Notes under the pieces: model-generated
Databases searched by the model: none
The model's input: only the letters and a program-made list of their open reading frames with translations
Told to the model about the DNA's origin: nothing
DNA from: CAWDMC01 sp963803295
GTDB lineage: Bacteria > Acidobacteriota > Terriglobia > UBA7540
DNA length: 47,353 nt
Reading direction: 5' to 3'
Assembly (NCBI GenBank): GCA_963803295.1
Contig: CAWDMC010000018.1
Coordinates: 1 to 47,353, forward strand
Shown: positions 36,052 through 45,728 of the stretch, one piece after another
Layout: every line of letters begins with the position of its first letter
Position numbering within the stretch: the stretch's first letter is position 1
Translations under genes and position numbers: made by a program

Positions 36052-37358
36052 TGAAGCCTCATCATCATCATCAGCACCAGACCACGGCACAGAAGCTGAC
36101 AGCCAGCAGGGTACGCCTCCTCCTTGGGCAACCGTTCTTCGGCACTCTGGCCTTGAGGTTGAAGCTGATACCGGGTTCGCTGCCGACGATGGCGACCGAT
36201 GGCTCCAAAATCGTCTATAACCCCGCCTTCGTGGATGAACTCAAACCGGCGGAACTCGAAGGAACCCTCGCCCACGAGGTTTTGCACTGCGCGCTGGGAC
36301 ATCAGTGCCGGCGTGGCGAACGCGATCCGGAACTCTGGAATGAAGCCGCTGACTTGGCTATCAACCCCATTCTGCTCGGAAATGGGTTCGCACTTCCGGC
36401 CGGGGCGCTGATCGATCCTGCATTCAACAACTTGAGCGCCGAAGAGATCTACGCCCGGCTGCTGCGGAGAAGAGGCGAGGGGGGCGCCGCACCGCAACAG
36501 ACGCCGAACCAGACGAACGCTGGCGGGGCAACGGGCAGCGGTCCGCAAAACACGCCCGGCGCTGGGCCGTCGGATCCGAAGCCTGACCCCTCTCACCAGT
36601 CCGTTTCAAACCAGGGCGGGCGGACGACCGGTGAAGCCGTGGGACCGACATCGATGCGGTCCGGCGGGTTCGGCGAGGTCTGGGACGCCACCGACGAGCA
36701 GGGTCATACGGCTTCGCCGGCCGAGAAACGCCGGCAGGAGCACGAGTGGAGCATTGCGGCCGAGCAAGCGCTCCGGTCGGCCAAGGCGTGCGGACACGAA
36801 CCAGCCGGGGTCGAAAGGCCGCTTAGCGAAGGCCGCCAACCTCAGCAGAATTGGCGCGCGATCCTGCGCGACTTCATTGCCGCCACCGCACCTTCTGACT
36901 ATCGCTGGACGCCTCCCAATCGCCGCTATGTCGCCTCGGGCCTGTACTTGCCCGCCGTCGAGCGCCGGGGGCTGGGTGAGATCGTGATCGCGGTCGACAC
37001 CTCCGGTTCGATCGGAGAACGCGAGCTGGAACAATTTGCGGGTGAAATCTCGGCCATTTCCGAGGAGGCGAAGCCGGAAGCCATTCACGTGGTTTATTGC
37101 GACGCGGCGGTTCAGTTAGCGCAACAATTCGGACCGTCAGAACCGGTGGTGCTTGAACCCAAAGGCGGCGGGGGCACAGACTTCTGCCCGGTATTCGAGT
37201 GGGTGGCCGAGAATGAGATCGCGGCGGTCTGCCTTATCTATCTCACGGATTTGTGCTGCGATTCGTATCCGGAAGTCCCGGAATATCCGGTCCTGTGGGT
37301 GACCGATTCCCGGAGGGCCGCACCTTTCGGGGAGACGATTCGGATCGGCGCCCAATGA
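36051..37358 (+). CDS. HExxH metallopeptidase-like / VWA-like fusion protein
   Basis: 435-aa protein of the DUF2201 type. N-terminus is His-rich (MKPHHHHQHQ). An N-terminal putative metallopeptidase domain carries H75-E76-V-L-H79 with H84 (HEVLHCALGH), then WNEAADLAINPILL. A disordered linker rich in Gln, Asn, Pro and Gly (about 150-215) follows. The C-terminal VWA-like domain has a MIDAS-type motif D316-T-S318-G-S320 and ends in a compact beta region (GGGGTDFCPVFEW). Such proteins pair with MoxR AAA+ ATPases; here the partner is at 29878-30864. Peptidase activity is inferred from the motif only. ATG 36051 overlaps the previous stop (TGATG), with GGGAGGG about 7 nt upstream, so the two genes are translationally coupled. 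Confidence 0.85.
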   Translation: MKPHHHHQHQTTAQKLTASRVRLLLGQPFFGTLALRLKLIPGSLPTMATDGSKIVYNPAFVDELKPAELEGTLAHEVLHCALGHQCRRGERDPELWNEAADLAINPILLGNGFALPAGALIDPAFNNLSAEEIYARLLRRRGEGGAAPQQTPNQTNAGGATGSGPQNTPGAGPSDPKPDPSHQSVSNQGGRTTGEAVGPTSMRSGGFGEVWDATDEQGHTASPAEKRRQEHEWSIAAEQALRSAKACGHEPAGVERPLSEGRQPQQNWRAILRDFIAATAPSDYRWTPPNRRYVASGLYLPAVERRGLGEIVIAVDTSGSIGERELEQFAGEISAISEEAKPEAIHVVYCDAAVQLAQQFGPSEPVVLEPKGGGGTDFCPVFEWVAENEIAAVCLIYLTDLCCDSYPEVPEYPVLWVTDSRRAAPFGETIRIGAQ

Positions 37359-37805
37359 AAGGAGAAGAGACGAGTCGCAAACATAGCGGTTATGTCCCTG
37401 TTGGCCGTCGCTCGAACAGGATCGGGCCGACGATCCAACAGACTGCAGTGACTTAAGAGAACCTCACCTCGGGACAAGAATGCCGCAAACAGAGCTGTGA
37501 TGGAGGGGTATCCTAATCACTGCGGTGTTCCGGGCGAGTAACGCGCGAAACCCCAGCCTGTATTCGGCCCACATTCCGCAATGCTTGTCTTGCGTGTGGA
37601 CTGGCGGAGCTTTCCTCGGGTGGCATCAAGAGAGGAGGAACCAAGAAAGCCTCTTAGATTGTTCCACACACATGAGCCCTGCAATATCCTACAGGCTACC
37701 GCAGCCCGCTTGGTGGACCCTCCCGGGCGTCCTGACATAAAGGCGGTATCCGACCGGCAATCAGTATGCTAGACTCCGTCAACGCTGTTTGGCAGGGAAG
37801 CTAGA
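37359..37805. other. Intergenic region before the AAA_13 gene
   Basis: 447 bp between the VWA gene and the AAA_13 ATPase, both on the plus strand. No gene, RNA or repeat recognised. Confidence 0.5.
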
Positions 37806-40107
37806 GTGATCCACCGGCTCCGACTGATACGAAACATCGGCCAGTTTGATTCCGTGAATTCTGCAGCAGTTATCCCCCTCAACAGGTACGTGCTTATCTA
37901 ATGCTGAAAATGGCAGGGGAAAGACGACGCTGACCGCTATTCTGCGCTCGCTTGCTTCGGGTGACCCGCTGCCGATTGTCGAGCGCCGCCGGCTCGCCGC
38001 CCAGACTCCTCCCCATGTTGTTCTTGACTGTCCGGGTGCACCGCCCCCAGCCGCGTTTCAAAATGGTGCGTGGAACCGCGCGCTACCGAACATCGCAATT
38101 TTCGACGATCAGTTCGTCGACGAGAACGTCTATTCCGGCTTGGCCGTTGAGCCCGCGCACCGCCAGAACTTGCATCAGCTCATTCTGGGCGCCCCGGGGG
38201 TAGCACTTAACCAGCAACTTCAGGGCCTCGTGCGACAGATTGAGGTCCACAACGCAGACCTGAGGGAAAAAGCGGCTGCGATTCCCGCACGCGAGAGCGG
38301 CGGACTGTCGGTAGACGACTTTTGTGCGCTTCCGGCTCGCGAAGACACTGACGAGGCGATACAGCTCGCGGAGCACAATCTGGCGGCGGCTCGAGAAAAA
38401 GATGCAGTTCGAGACGCGGCCGGTTTTGATCCTCTTGGCCTTCCGGGATTTGACATCGTAGAGATTTCTGAGGTCCTGACACGCGACCTGCCAGCGCTCG
38501 ATGCTGCTGCGGTAGAACAGGTGCAGGCCCATCTTGCTGAGATTGGACCGGGCAGTGAGGTCTGGATAGCGGAAGGCATGCGCAGGATTGACCGCGTACA
38601 AGGAACAGTGAGAGCCTGTCCGTTCTGTGCGCAAGACCTGGGATCCTCACCTGTCATCCGCCACTACCGGGCTTACTTCAGCGAGGAATACTCGCAACTC
38701 AAGCTAAGGGTATCCGCTACCCTTGCCGAAGTGAATCGCCTTCACGGACGCGACGCCCCGGCAGGCTTCGAGCGTAGTGTTAGGATTCTCAGCGAGCGCC
38801 ACCACCTTTGGTCGAGGTTCTGCGATGTTCCACCCGTGGAGCTGGATACTGCGGCGATCGCTAGGGATTGGCAGGCTGCGCGCAACGCAATTCTAGCAGC
38901 CTTGGAGGCCAAGCGGGCAGCCCCCTTGGAACGCATCCAACTAACGCCAGAAGCGCTCAGCGGAATCGAGCGCTTCGAGACGCGTCGGGAGGCAGTATCG
39001 GCGCTCAACGAGCGACTTCATCAGGCTAACAGAGCCATAAGCATCGTCAAGGAGCAAGCAGCAACCGCAGACCCCCGTGTGATTGAGGCGAATCTCATCA
39101 GACTCAGAGCGGTCAAGGCACGGCATGCGACGCGTACTGCAGCGCTCTGTGACGAGTACCTAAGAGCAAGAACCGCTAAGGAACAGACCGAAGGCCTGCG
39201 GGATAACGCAAGGGCCGCGCTGGAGCAATACAGAAGGACCGCGTTTCCCGGGTACCAGACAGCAATCAACATGTACCTGCAGCGGTTCAATGCAGGGTAT
39301 CGGGTCGATGGCGTCAGTTCGGCTGACACTCGAGGCGGACCAACCTGTAACTACAACGTCTTGATTAACAACGTACCAGTAGCCGTTGCGGGTGGCGCGC
39401 CAACCCCTGGCGACCCTTCATTTCGTAACACGCTCAGTTCCGGCGACCGCAACACGCTCGCGCTAGCGTTCTTTTTCGCATCTCTCGATCAAGACCCGGG
39501 CCTCGCAAACAAGGTTGTGGTAATCGATGATCCCATTACCAGCCTAGACGAACACCGCTCTCTCACGACCGTCCAGCAGCTGCGACAGCTCGGACTGCGG
39601 ACATCGCAGCTCATCGTTTTGTCTCACAGCAAAGCGTTCCTCTGTTCTATCTGGAAAGGAATTGACCCGACGCAACGGGCCGCCCTCAGCATCGTAAGGC
39701 AAGCAGACGGTTCAACCATCGCGACGTGGGACGTTGATCAAGATTCCGCTACGGAGCATGATCGCCGGCATGCGATGCTACGTGAATACATCTCGCTGGG
39801 GCCTAGAAATAACAGCCGTGAAATCGCGCGCTCCGTCCGACCACTGCTCGAAGCATTTCTGCGAATTGCCTACCCGGAACACTTCCCGCCCGGCGCCTTG
39901 CTTGGTCAATTTAGGAACTTGTGTGAACAAAGATGTGGAACTGCCCAGGAGATCCTCAGTGCGCCAGATGCCCACGAGCTACGCGATCTGGTTGAATACT
40001 CAAATCGGTTTCATCACGACACCAATCCGGCTTGGGAAACCGAAGCGATAAATGACGGGGCACTACGTGGTTTCGTAGAGAGGGCGCTCACATTCGCCAG
40101 GCGGTAG
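37806..40107 (+). pseudogene. AAA_13 (PrrC/RloC-type) ATPase, one frameshift at Walker A
   Basis: About 766-aa ABC-like ATPase of the AAA_13 group, which includes the nucleotide-binding parts of the anticodon nucleases PrrC and RloC. In the first frame a GTG start at 37806 (AGGGAAG 5 nt upstream) gives IHRLRLIRNIGQFDSVNSAA and LNRYVLI. One extra A near 37900 then shifts to the main frame, which reads AENGRGKTTL (Walker A), a coiled coil with a CPFCAQDL zinc-hook-like motif at 38617, SSGDRNTLALAFFFASL (signature), VVVIDDPITSLDEHR (Walker B) and LIVLSHS (switch His). The C-terminus (SVRPLLEAFLRIAYP, EYSNRFHHDTNP) is of the type found in stand-alone members; nuclease activity is not demonstrated. 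Without the indel the gene would be complete. Confidence 0.75.
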
Positions 40108-40442
40108 CGGCTTAGGGTGCGACACCCAGTGCCGACCGTGCAGCTCCGATCCGGTTTTGGGATTCAGCCTGGTCAGCCGATGCCGGCAACAGGGGCAAAG
40201 CCGACCTTCAGATGGGGCGACGAGTGTGCGTGGTGGGGCCGTGGCCCCGCTCTGCCAAAGTCCCTCCCGCGCTGTTAAGCCTCACTGAAACCGCTGTGCT
40301 GGCATTCCGGCTCCGTTCTGGTGCAAAGCAAGGCTATCGTATGATAGTTGTCTGGCGAGTGCTGTCCGTCTCAAAGGTGATTTGGGCAACGACGATTTTA
40401 ATAGGAAGAACTCCCGTTCGCCATCCGGAAGAAGTCTGGGGC
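40108..40442. other. Intergenic region after the AAA_13 gene
   Basis: 335 bp. A minus-strand stretch near 40130-40200 reads like a short Cys-His-containing tail (CPCCRHRLTRLNPK) seen at the ends of some transposases, but too little is left to name it. Nothing else recognised. Confidence 0.4.
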
Positions 40443-40574
40443 CTTCGGCTGACCGCCGGCTTGGGCGAAAAGCTTATCTCCCTCGCGCGTAATACTGAGA
40501 ATGAAATCCGGAGCCAGTTGATATTGCTCCATGTATCCGTCGAGTAGCTTCAGATCGAAAGGGACTTCCCTGTG
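40443..40574 (-). pseudogene. C-terminal remnant of a serine-hydrolase-type protein
   Basis: Minus-strand text EHREVPFDLKLLDGYMEQYQ, LAPDFILSITREGDKLFAQA matches the small beta domain that follows the catalytic domain in many secreted class-C beta-lactamase-like serine hydrolases of Acidobacteriota. The catalytic part (SxxK) is absent, and the expected continuation after GQPK is lost. A dead fragment between the AAA_13 gene and the GH32-like gene. Confidence 0.55.
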
Positions 40575-40781
40575 CTCCTTCTGCGGCAGTATGTTACCTT
40601 CGAGCCATCGAACAGCAGCACGGGGTGAATGCATGGACCCGAAGTACCCGTTGTAAGCGCTCGGCTCTTGCTTTCCATACACCGGGATCTCGGTGGAATG
40701 CATGCCCAGGATCGTCCGTTAGCCAGTGCCCAAGAGGTTTCTGACTCTTCGCAATGTTGAGGGCGTTCCCCACGGTGAGCC

Positions 40782-42359
40782 TTAAATCACGGAGAGCCTA
40801 AGATTTTGAAAGTGAGCCGCTCCTTCTTGTACAAACACGCCCCAGCTCCCTTTAGGCAGATTGTACATCCTCATGCTCAGCGCAATTTTTCCCTGAGCGT
40901 AGATAACCCCCACGGTATCGTCGATGAACATCTTCAGCTCGAACGGATTTCGCGCCGCTAAGCCGACAGGCCGATCCAGGCCTGGCATGAAGTCTCCCTC
41001 AGCATTCGCTATCGCATGATCCGACGTGCACCCTCGCGGCCAAGAATCGAATACCAGCCGCTGGTTCTGCGGTTCGAGCCGTACGTAGTATGCCAAGTCC
41101 AGATCATCACTGGCGCGGAGCATCAGTCCGCAAGCCCGCGTGCCCTCCTCGAACTCAATGGTGGCGTCGATCCTGCAACGACTCGGCATTGTTCCCGCGG
41201 CCGCGCATCCAAACGAGCCTGGGGCAGAGATTCGTACCTCATTGCTATCAGTCTGAACCATGCCCACGCCAGGGGTGAATTTGAAAAGCAGTTGCCTGCC
41301 GAAAGCGTGATCGACGGTGTCTGGCACTTTGACAGAAAGAGCCCCGTCCCGTTCTTGACTTAATTCGTGTACAACCAGATTTCCGCCCCAATCCCAACGA
41401 CAGTAGTCCTTCCTGTCCAAACGAGTGGGGTCCCATCCAAAGATGAATCGCCTGCGTCCGTCCGACGCTGTCTTGGCGGCGTAAAACGCTCTGCCGTCAA
41501 AGTTGTCATCTCCTGGAGTTAGCCAAGGACCGCTCAAGGACCGGCTCATTCGGTAATGCGTGCGGACCTGGCTCGTAAACTCCGAGAAGACGAGGTACCA
41601 CCAGTCGCCAATCTGGAACAGATCGGGACATTCGTGGGTGTAGTAGAGCCCTGGCGTCCAGAAAGGCTCGCGCACTTCCCACTTCTTGAGGTCTTTTGAG
41701 GCGCAAAGCGCCGTACATCCGCGCCTGCGGCTGGGACCAGTCTGGAGCCGGGCAGCCAGCAACATCCAGTACTCACCGGCGGCCTTATTCCAGAAAACAA
41801 AAGGGTCACGCCAGTCGTGCGGCTCGAACCGCCCGACCGGGGCGAAGAATGTGTCCCCTGGGATCTTTCGCCATTGCAGCAGATCGTCACTGACCGCGTG
41901 CATTACACCCTGCTCGGGTTTGCCTTGCTTGCGGAAGTAAGGATTGTGGCCTGTGTAGAAAATATGATAGTGTCCCTGACCCTCGATAACCGAGCCCGTG
42001 AAGACGTAGAGATCCTGGTCCTTTTCCGATCCGCGCGGCAGCATCTCGCCGTGCTCCCTAAACCGCACGAAATCATCGGTGCTGACCTGGTACCAGGGAG
42101 TCCCCTCGCCGTGTTTCGCCTTGTCGCGCCAGTCATGCAGATAGAAAAGCCGAAACCTGCCGTCTTTGTAGAACGGTATGAAATCTGCAGCCCAGGCCCC
42201 CTCTGGCCTATAGAAGAAGTCCCGCGCCTGCCCCGCCCTGGTGCCGGACTGATTTACGTCTGTAGTCAGCCGGGGTGCTCTGGACAGCCCCAGAAGCGGA
42301 TTCGGGTGCAGGAACAGCGCGGCAGTTGCCGCGGACTCGATGAACTCCCTCCTCCTCAT
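40782..42359 (-). CDS. Tat-exported GH32-like glycosidase
   Basis: 525-aa exported enzyme with the five-bladed beta-propeller of GH32 followed by a C-terminal beta-sandwich. Tat-like signal MRRREFIESAA. The propeller begins with AWAADFIPFYKDGRFRLFYL, in place of the usual WMNDPNG: the nucleophile position keeps Asp but the PNG turn is lost. RDP (HDWRDPFVFW) and EC (HECPDLFQIGDWW, carrying the likely acid/base Glu) are conserved. The C-terminal sandwich runs from about 360 to 525. GH32 enzymes cleave beta-fructosides; the altered first motif leaves the substrate open. AAGGA lies 7 nt before ATG 42359. It follows the GH78 gene by 127 bp on the same strand, probably as one transcription unit. 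Confidence 0.8.
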   Translation of the reverse strand: MRRREFIESAATAALFLHPNPLLGLSRAPRLTTDVNQSGTRAGQARDFFYRPEGAWAADFIPFYKDGRFRLFYLHDWRDKAKHGEGTPWYQVSTDDFVRFREHGEMLPRGSEKDQDLYVFTGSVIEGQGHYHIFYTGHNPYFRKQGKPEQGVMHAVSDDLLQWRKIPGDTFFAPVGRFEPHDWRDPFVFWNKAAGEYWMLLAARLQTGPSRRRGCTALCASKDLKKWEVREPFWTPGLYYTHECPDLFQIGDWWYLVFSEFTSQVRTHYRMSRSLSGPWLTPGDDNFDGRAFYAAKTASDGRRRFIFGWDPTRLDRKDYCRWDWGGNLVVHELSQERDGALSVKVPDTVDHAFGRQLLFKFTPGVGMVQTDSNEVRISAPGSFGCAAAGTMPSRCRIDATIEFEEGTRACGLMLRASDDLDLAYYVRLEPQNQRLVFDSWPRGCTSDHAIANAEGDFMPGLDRPVGLAARNPFELKMFIDDTVGVIYAQGKIALSMRMYNLPKGSWGVFVQEGAAHFQNLRLSVI

Positions 42360-42409
42360 ACCTCATTCCTTCGCCGCCCTCGCCATAGTCTTAAGGTCGA
42401 TATCGGCGG

Positions 42410-42433
42410 CGGGCGGTCGTCGTTCCCCGCCCG
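42410..42433 (-). terminator. GC-rich hairpin between GH78 and GH32-like genes
   Basis: CGGGCGG / CCGCCCG, a 7-bp inverted repeat with a 10-nt loop, in the 127-bp gap. No T-run follows; it may attenuate or protect the message rather than end it. Confidence 0.3.
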
Positions 42434-42486
42434 TTGACGTAAAGTCACCTCGAATCCGCGCCGACCTGGGGCAGGCGCCGCCAATC

Positions 42487-45300
42487 TCAATTCACGGAAA
42501 AGCTATACCGGCCCGAGGCGACTTCGTACACAGCTGCACCATCCTCCCACCGCAGGTATTTTACGCCGAGGGCATGGGCGGCGGGTTTGCCGCTCTCCGT
42601 GACCTGCGTCCCGGCTTTGGCGGGGACATACACGACTGCGGTCGTATTGGCCGGGACGGCGACTTTGAGTGTGAACTTGCCGTTCCCGACGGTCCAATGG
42701 CTTTCGATCTCGCCGTAAATGGAATTGTAGCTGGCTTTCACCCAACTCAGATCGTCCGGGGTGGCGGGCTTAATCACGATCTTCTTGAATGCGGGTAGGA
42801 AAGGGTCGATGCCGATCCCGGCCAGATCGTGATAGAACCACTCGATGATGTGACCCAGCATGAAATGATTTTGCGAGGAGTCCCGTCCTGCATCCCAAGC
42901 CTCAGTAAGACTGGTGGCGCCTCTTTTGAGCTGGTATCCATAGCCAGGCCTCTCGGATTGATTATTCATTGCGTAAATAACGTCCGACCGGCCGCCCACT
43001 GCCAGCGCCTGCAGCAGGTAGCGGTAGCCAACGTCGCCTGCGGTCAGGGCATTCCCGCGGCGGCTCACATCCTCGACCAGGGCATTCAAGACCGCGGCGC
43101 GACGTGCGGCGGGGACAAGTCCCATCACCAGGGGCATCGAGTTCGCGCATTGAGAGCCCTGTGCGTATTGGTCCCGTGCGGAATCAAAGAACCGCTGATT
43201 GAAAGCCCCGCTAATGCTCCGGGCTAATGCTTCATACTTTCCAGCGTCGCCGGAGTTTCCCAGCACCCAGGCCACCTTTGCCAGAACCGCCGCGTCCGCA
43301 TAATAGAATGCCGTCGCGGTGAGCGGCACGGGAGTGAGTTGCGCCACTCCCGGCGGCTTGGGCCCGAGGTCGTACCAATCTCCCAGACCGTGAGAAACGA
43401 TGTAATTCCGGGAGCGGCTTCCCAGATACGCGACGTACCGCTGCATGGCGGCGTAATGCCGGCGGAGCAATTCCCTGTCGCCCGTCCACTCATACTGCTG
43501 CCAGGCGCAAAGCAACAAGGCGCTGCCCCACTCGGGCGAATCGCGGAACCCCTCCTGGAATTGCACATACTCAGGGGCGATGTCGGGCACCAAGCCGTCC
43601 TCCCCTTGGCTGTCGGCCATGTCATTCATGCCCTTGGTGTAGAGCGCCGCCAAGTCAAACTCGTAGCGCAGCGACGGCCCATTCAGATGATACTGTTCCA
43701 GCCAGCCCAGACGTTCGCGATGCGGGCAATCGGTGAGCACATGCATCATGTTGCTCTCCTGCGCCCAGCGCACCAGCGTGCGGATGCGATTGAAGAGCTC
43801 ATTGGAACAGGAGAATCCACCCACAGCTTCCGAAGCGGAATGCACCACCACGCCTTCCAGCGAATCGATGACAGGCAGGTTCTTCCCCGGCGGCGCAGTG
43901 CATTCGACCTGCACATAGCGGCTGCCGTGATAGAAGAACTTGGGGAACCACTCCTCCTCGCCCTTGCCAGCCAGGGTGTACTGCCAGTAAGCCTCGCCGC
44001 CACCGCTCGAACCGCGGTCCACGGTTCCGTCGGTCTTCAGCAGTTCCGCGGGGATGATTCTTACCACGGCGCCGGCGGCTCCTCTCACCCGAATTCGCGG
44101 GATGAGGGAGACGTTCTGGCCCAGATCATAAACCGTCGTGCCCACACCCAGAGCGTTGGTGTGCAAGGGCTTCAAAGTCTCAAAGGCGTGAAGGGGCGGA
44201 GCCGCCCCAGAGAGCCCGCGCAATTTCCCTCCAGGACCACTCACGACGAGTGCTTCTTCCCAGACCGCCTCGCCAAAGCCCGGCTGATTCCAGCCCTTCG
44301 GCTCAAGACGCGCATCGTAGTCCTCGCCGCCATAGACGCAGGAGAATGTGATGGGGCCGGGATGAACCCGCCACTTCCCATCTGTACCCACGACGTCGAC
44401 CGCTCCGTCGCCATATTCGAGGCGCAATTGACTGATGACCTTGAGGGCTCCAAACGAGCCGATGAACTTCGTGTAACGGCCTCCCCGGACGTTGTACATC
44501 CCATTGCCGAGCAGCACTCCGAGGGCGTTGCGGCCCGCCTGTAGCAGGGAGGTAACGTCATAGGTGTCGTACAGCACGGTCTTGTCATATTTCGTCCAAC
44601 CTGGGGCCAGCAGGTCGTCGCTGACCCGACGTCCGTTGATCGTCAACTCGTATTGGCCCAAGCCGCAGAGATGCACGATGGCGCGACGAAGGCGTGGGTT
44701 CACCACAAACTCACGGCGCAACAGCATCGTCGGATAGACCGGGAAAGGAGCCGTGGCAAAGGGTGGCGGAAGCGCGCCACCCATAATGTGGATTCCCGCA
44801 AAGGGTTGGCTTTCCGCCACCGCTTCCTTGGCACTGATCCACTGCCCGCGCCAATCGGCCTCGTTCAGCACTCCCATGGTCCAGGAGGCCGGCTTGCTCC
44901 AGGGGGAAGGTTGTTCGTGCTCGTCCCAAATTCGGACTTTCCAAAAGGCCTGTTGCGACGATCGCAGCGCTTTGCCTGCGTACTCCAGTTGATTGGATTG
45001 ATCTGATTGAACGCGGCCCGAGTCCCAGAGGTCGCCGCGATTCTCCGCCAGGAGGGTCACCGTGGAGGCCACCAGGACGCGATAGGCCGTTTGCCGCGCT
45101 CCTCGCCGGCCCACTCCGGGGGAAACCATGATCCAGCTTAGGCGAGGCACTGGCACGTCGACCCCCAGTGGGTTGACCCGATATTCGCAGCGTAGCTGCT
45201 CCGCCAGGCCGGACGCCAGTGCCTTGGAGGTAGAAACCGCAAGGAAAAGAACAAGAGTGGTGAAAGTGGCCACTCGATGGATCGGCCGAACCAGGTTCAT
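42487..45300 (-). CDS. Secreted alpha-L-rhamnosidase, GH78
   Basis: 937-aa exported enzyme with the full GH78 layout: signal peptide (about 1-30, TTLVLFLAVSTSKALA); an Fn3-like N-terminal domain (CEYRVNPLGVDVPVPRLSW); two beta-sandwich domains (VNPRLRRAIVHLCGLGQYEL, then YDLGQNVSLIPRIRVRG); the (alpha/alpha)6 catalytic barrel with MHVLTDCPHRERLGWLEQ (the usual acid-Glu region), DSPEWGSALL and EAWDAGRDSSQNHFMLGHI; and a C-terminal sandwich. It releases terminal alpha-L-rhamnose from pectic side chains, exopolysaccharides or glycosides. ATG 45300 is preferred to one 150 bp upstream: it starts the signal peptide and has AAGGA 9 nt before it. No frameshift. Confidence 0.92.
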   Translation of the reverse strand: MNLVRPIHRVATFTTLVLFLAVSTSKALASGLAEQLRCEYRVNPLGVDVPVPRLSWIMVSPGVGRRGARQTAYRVLVASTVTLLAENRGDLWDSGRVQSDQSNQLEYAGKALRSSQQAFWKVRIWDEHEQPSPWSKPASWTMGVLNEADWRGQWISAKEAVAESQPFAGIHIMGGALPPPFATAPFPVYPTMLLRREFVVNPRLRRAIVHLCGLGQYELTINGRRVSDDLLAPGWTKYDKTVLYDTYDVTSLLQAGRNALGVLLGNGMYNVRGGRYTKFIGSFGALKVISQLRLEYGDGAVDVVGTDGKWRVHPGPITFSCVYGGEDYDARLEPKGWNQPGFGEAVWEEALVVSGPGGKLRGLSGAAPPLHAFETLKPLHTNALGVGTTVYDLGQNVSLIPRIRVRGAAGAVVRIIPAELLKTDGTVDRGSSGGGEAYWQYTLAGKGEEEWFPKFFYHGSRYVQVECTAPPGKNLPVIDSLEGVVVHSASEAVGGFSCSNELFNRIRTLVRWAQESNMMHVLTDCPHRERLGWLEQYHLNGPSLRYEFDLAALYTKGMNDMADSQGEDGLVPDIAPEYVQFQEGFRDSPEWGSALLLCAWQQYEWTGDRELLRRHYAAMQRYVAYLGSRSRNYIVSHGLGDWYDLGPKPPGVAQLTPVPLTATAFYYADAAVLAKVAWVLGNSGDAGKYEALARSISGAFNQRFFDSARDQYAQGSQCANSMPLVMGLVPAARRAAVLNALVEDVSRRGNALTAGDVGYRYLLQALAVGGRSDVIYAMNNQSERPGYGYQLKRGATSLTEAWDAGRDSSQNHFMLGHIIEWFYHDLAGIGIDPFLPAFKKIVIKPATPDDLSWVKASYNSIYGEIESHWTVGNGKFTLKVAVPANTTAVVYVPAKAGTQVTESGKPAAHALGVKYLRWEDGAAVYEVASGRYSFSVN

Positions 45301-45728
45301 GACTTTTGTCCTTTTCGATGAAGGTATTAGCGGGAACAGTTTATGGTTAGTCCCTGTGGCAATCCAATCTTGTAGCGAATCCGAAGCTGAAAAATGGATC
45401 GTTGACCGAAATCGGAAGAGTGAGGACACCGGGCCAATTAGACGAAGCACGGTCTGTGGGCTATGGAGGGGTTAGGTGGTGGAAACTGGCCGTTCGAACG
45501 CTCGCCCTCTGTGGCAATGCTCGGTGACAGGCATTGCTACTCTCGGCCCGGGACCGCATCTTTTGTCTGCGTACTTCCTCTATTATTGTGGATGTCTAAC
45601 CCGGCGAGCCGGTTGACGTCGCGAGTTTCAAACTCCAGCCAGCGGTGTGTACAATTTGCATCAGGGTCCGAGCCCCCGGCCGGTTTTCCTCTTTGCGTCA
45701 TCTGCTCGCCTTACAGGCTTGCGCGCCG
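45301..45728. other. Intergenic region upstream of GH78
   Basis: 428 bp between the GH78 start and the stop of the 160-aa gene, both on the minus strand. No gene or RNA recognised, and no convincing promoter pair with correct spacing was found. Confidence 0.5.

Noticed and set aside
40130..40200. CPCC-containing transposase-like tail
   Set aside because: Too short, and no other transposase sequence on either side.
43339..44544. 401-codon plus-strand open frame
   Set aside because: Antisense to the GH78 gene, which has complete family motifs on the minus strand.
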